Of a stretch of 13,216 nt of DNA, positions 12,857 to 13,216 are shown piece after piece (the stretch's first letter is position 1; each line of letters opens with the position of its first letter). Where the stretch lies: the NCBI GenBank assembly GCA_000434535.1, contig FR878652.1:1-13216 (forward strand), in the 5' to 3' direction. The position numbers and the translations under genes were made by a program. The stretch is from Collinsella sp. CAG:166. GTDB taxonomy: Bacteria > Actinomycetota > Coriobacteriia > Coriobacteriales > Coriobacteriaceae. Below the pieces are notes generated by a model that saw nothing but the letters and a program-made list of their open reading frames with translations, was not told the origin of the DNA and did not search any database.

Positions 12857-13216
12857 CTAGTCCTCGAGCAGATCCTCGATAAAGCCGACGCGGTAGTTTT
12901 TGAAGATGACCTCGCCGCCATCCTGCGTGGCATCCAGGTCGACATCGCCCATGATGCCAAAGTCGTGGTCGCCATCCTCGTCGGCAAAAATCTGGTGCAC
13001 GTGCCACACGTGATCGGTCTTCTCGTTGCTCTCATCGATGGAAAACATCGCGGCGCTGCGGGCATCTCCGTCGGTGAGGATTTCCTCGTGCTGCTCGTGG
13101 TAAGCGTCAAGTGCTTTTTGCCAGCGGATCTCGCTCATGCCCCAGTCGTCGTCGAGCTCGCCCAGGTCGCGAACGTGCTCGCGAGCGGCAAGGGTCACGC
13201 GGCGGAAGAGCGCATT
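12857..13216 (-). CDS. C-terminal end of a DEAD/DEAH-box helicase of the DUF3516 type (partial)
   Basis: The minus-strand frame is open from its stop at 12857 through the right edge, so only the last 119 codons of a larger gene are seen. The visible residues (starting NALFRRVTLAAREH, then DWGMSEIRWQKALDAYHEQH, a DARSAAMFSID segment, HVWHVHQIFADEDGDHDF and GIMGDVDLDATQDGGEVIF) resemble, from memory, the end of the DUF3516 domain. That domain closes large actinobacterial superfamily 2 helicases. The conserved pattern is a DGDHDF/GI...DVDLDAT stretch near the end. The helicase motifs themselves lie outside the window, so the assignment rests on this tail alone. It converges on the DUF2130 gene and shares its terminator. 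Confidence 0.7.
   Translation of the reverse strand, partial: NALFRRVTLAAREHVRDLGELDDDWGMSEIRWQKALDAYHEQHEEILTDGDARSAAMFSIDESNEKTDHVWHVHQIFADEDGDHDFGIMGDVDLDATQDGGEVIFKNYRVGFIEDLLED

Noticed and set aside
11509..13110. A 533-codon open frame on the minus strand opposite the DUF2130 gene
   Set aside because: It is the antisense of a GC-rich, GAG/GCG-rich coiled-coil gene, where stop codons are rare by composition. Its translation is low-complexity and leucine-rich without a recognisable domain, and it also covers the helicase end and the terminator.

Overview
The window is a GC-rich stretch of bacterial chromosome with short intergenic gaps, clear Shine-Dalgarno sites and GC-rich hairpin terminators. 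The gene content and protein style point to Coriobacteriia, most likely Collinsella. Supporting signs are an actinobacterial DUF3516-type helicase C-terminus, a reversed-domain rubrerythrin as in anaerobes, a PD-(D/E)XK-like protein of a type I associate with gut Coriobacteriia, and scattered GGGAC-type palindromic repeats. The assignment rests on recall of families; no database was searched. I see no rRNA, tRNA, CRISPR array or intact insertion sequence.

Left part (1-4563): a type I DAHP synthase gene (shikimate entry) with a strong terminator converges on a pdxS-pdxT operon for the PLP synthase complex. The gap between them carries three tandem GGGAC-type hairpins and a 70-bp near-perfect palindrome. 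A MocR-type regulator (pdxR) is divergent from pdxST. Their shared control region holds two ATAAGGTCA direct repeats 34 bp apart, the kind of site such regulators bind.

Middle (4549-6092): two 124-bp repeat copies, about 81% identical by hand count, have inverted ends. They flank a 375-aa protein with a C-terminal PD-(D/E)XK-like fold. Each copy supplies the last four codons and the stop (N-L-S-E-stop) of the gene it follows, pdxR and the nuclease-like gene. The gap between the first copy and the nuclease-like gene holds further inverted repeats and an 18-bp dyad. This is the accessory, mobile-looking part of the window and the most unusual.

Right part (6093-13216): a reverse rubrerythrin on the minus strand (oxidative-stress defence, its own promoter and terminator) is divergent from an iron-containing alcohol dehydrogenase and an aldehyde dehydrogenase that form a tight operon. 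An 18-bp Rex-like operator precedes that operon, suggesting control by the NADH/NAD+ ratio. A HIRAN-domain protein, a 60-aa charge-segregated protein and a calcineurin-like phosphoesterase follow on the same strand. After tandem hairpins comes a DUF2130 coiled-coil protein with a PD-(D/E)XK signature. It converges, across a bidirectional terminator, on the 3' end of a DUF3516-type helicase that runs off the right edge.
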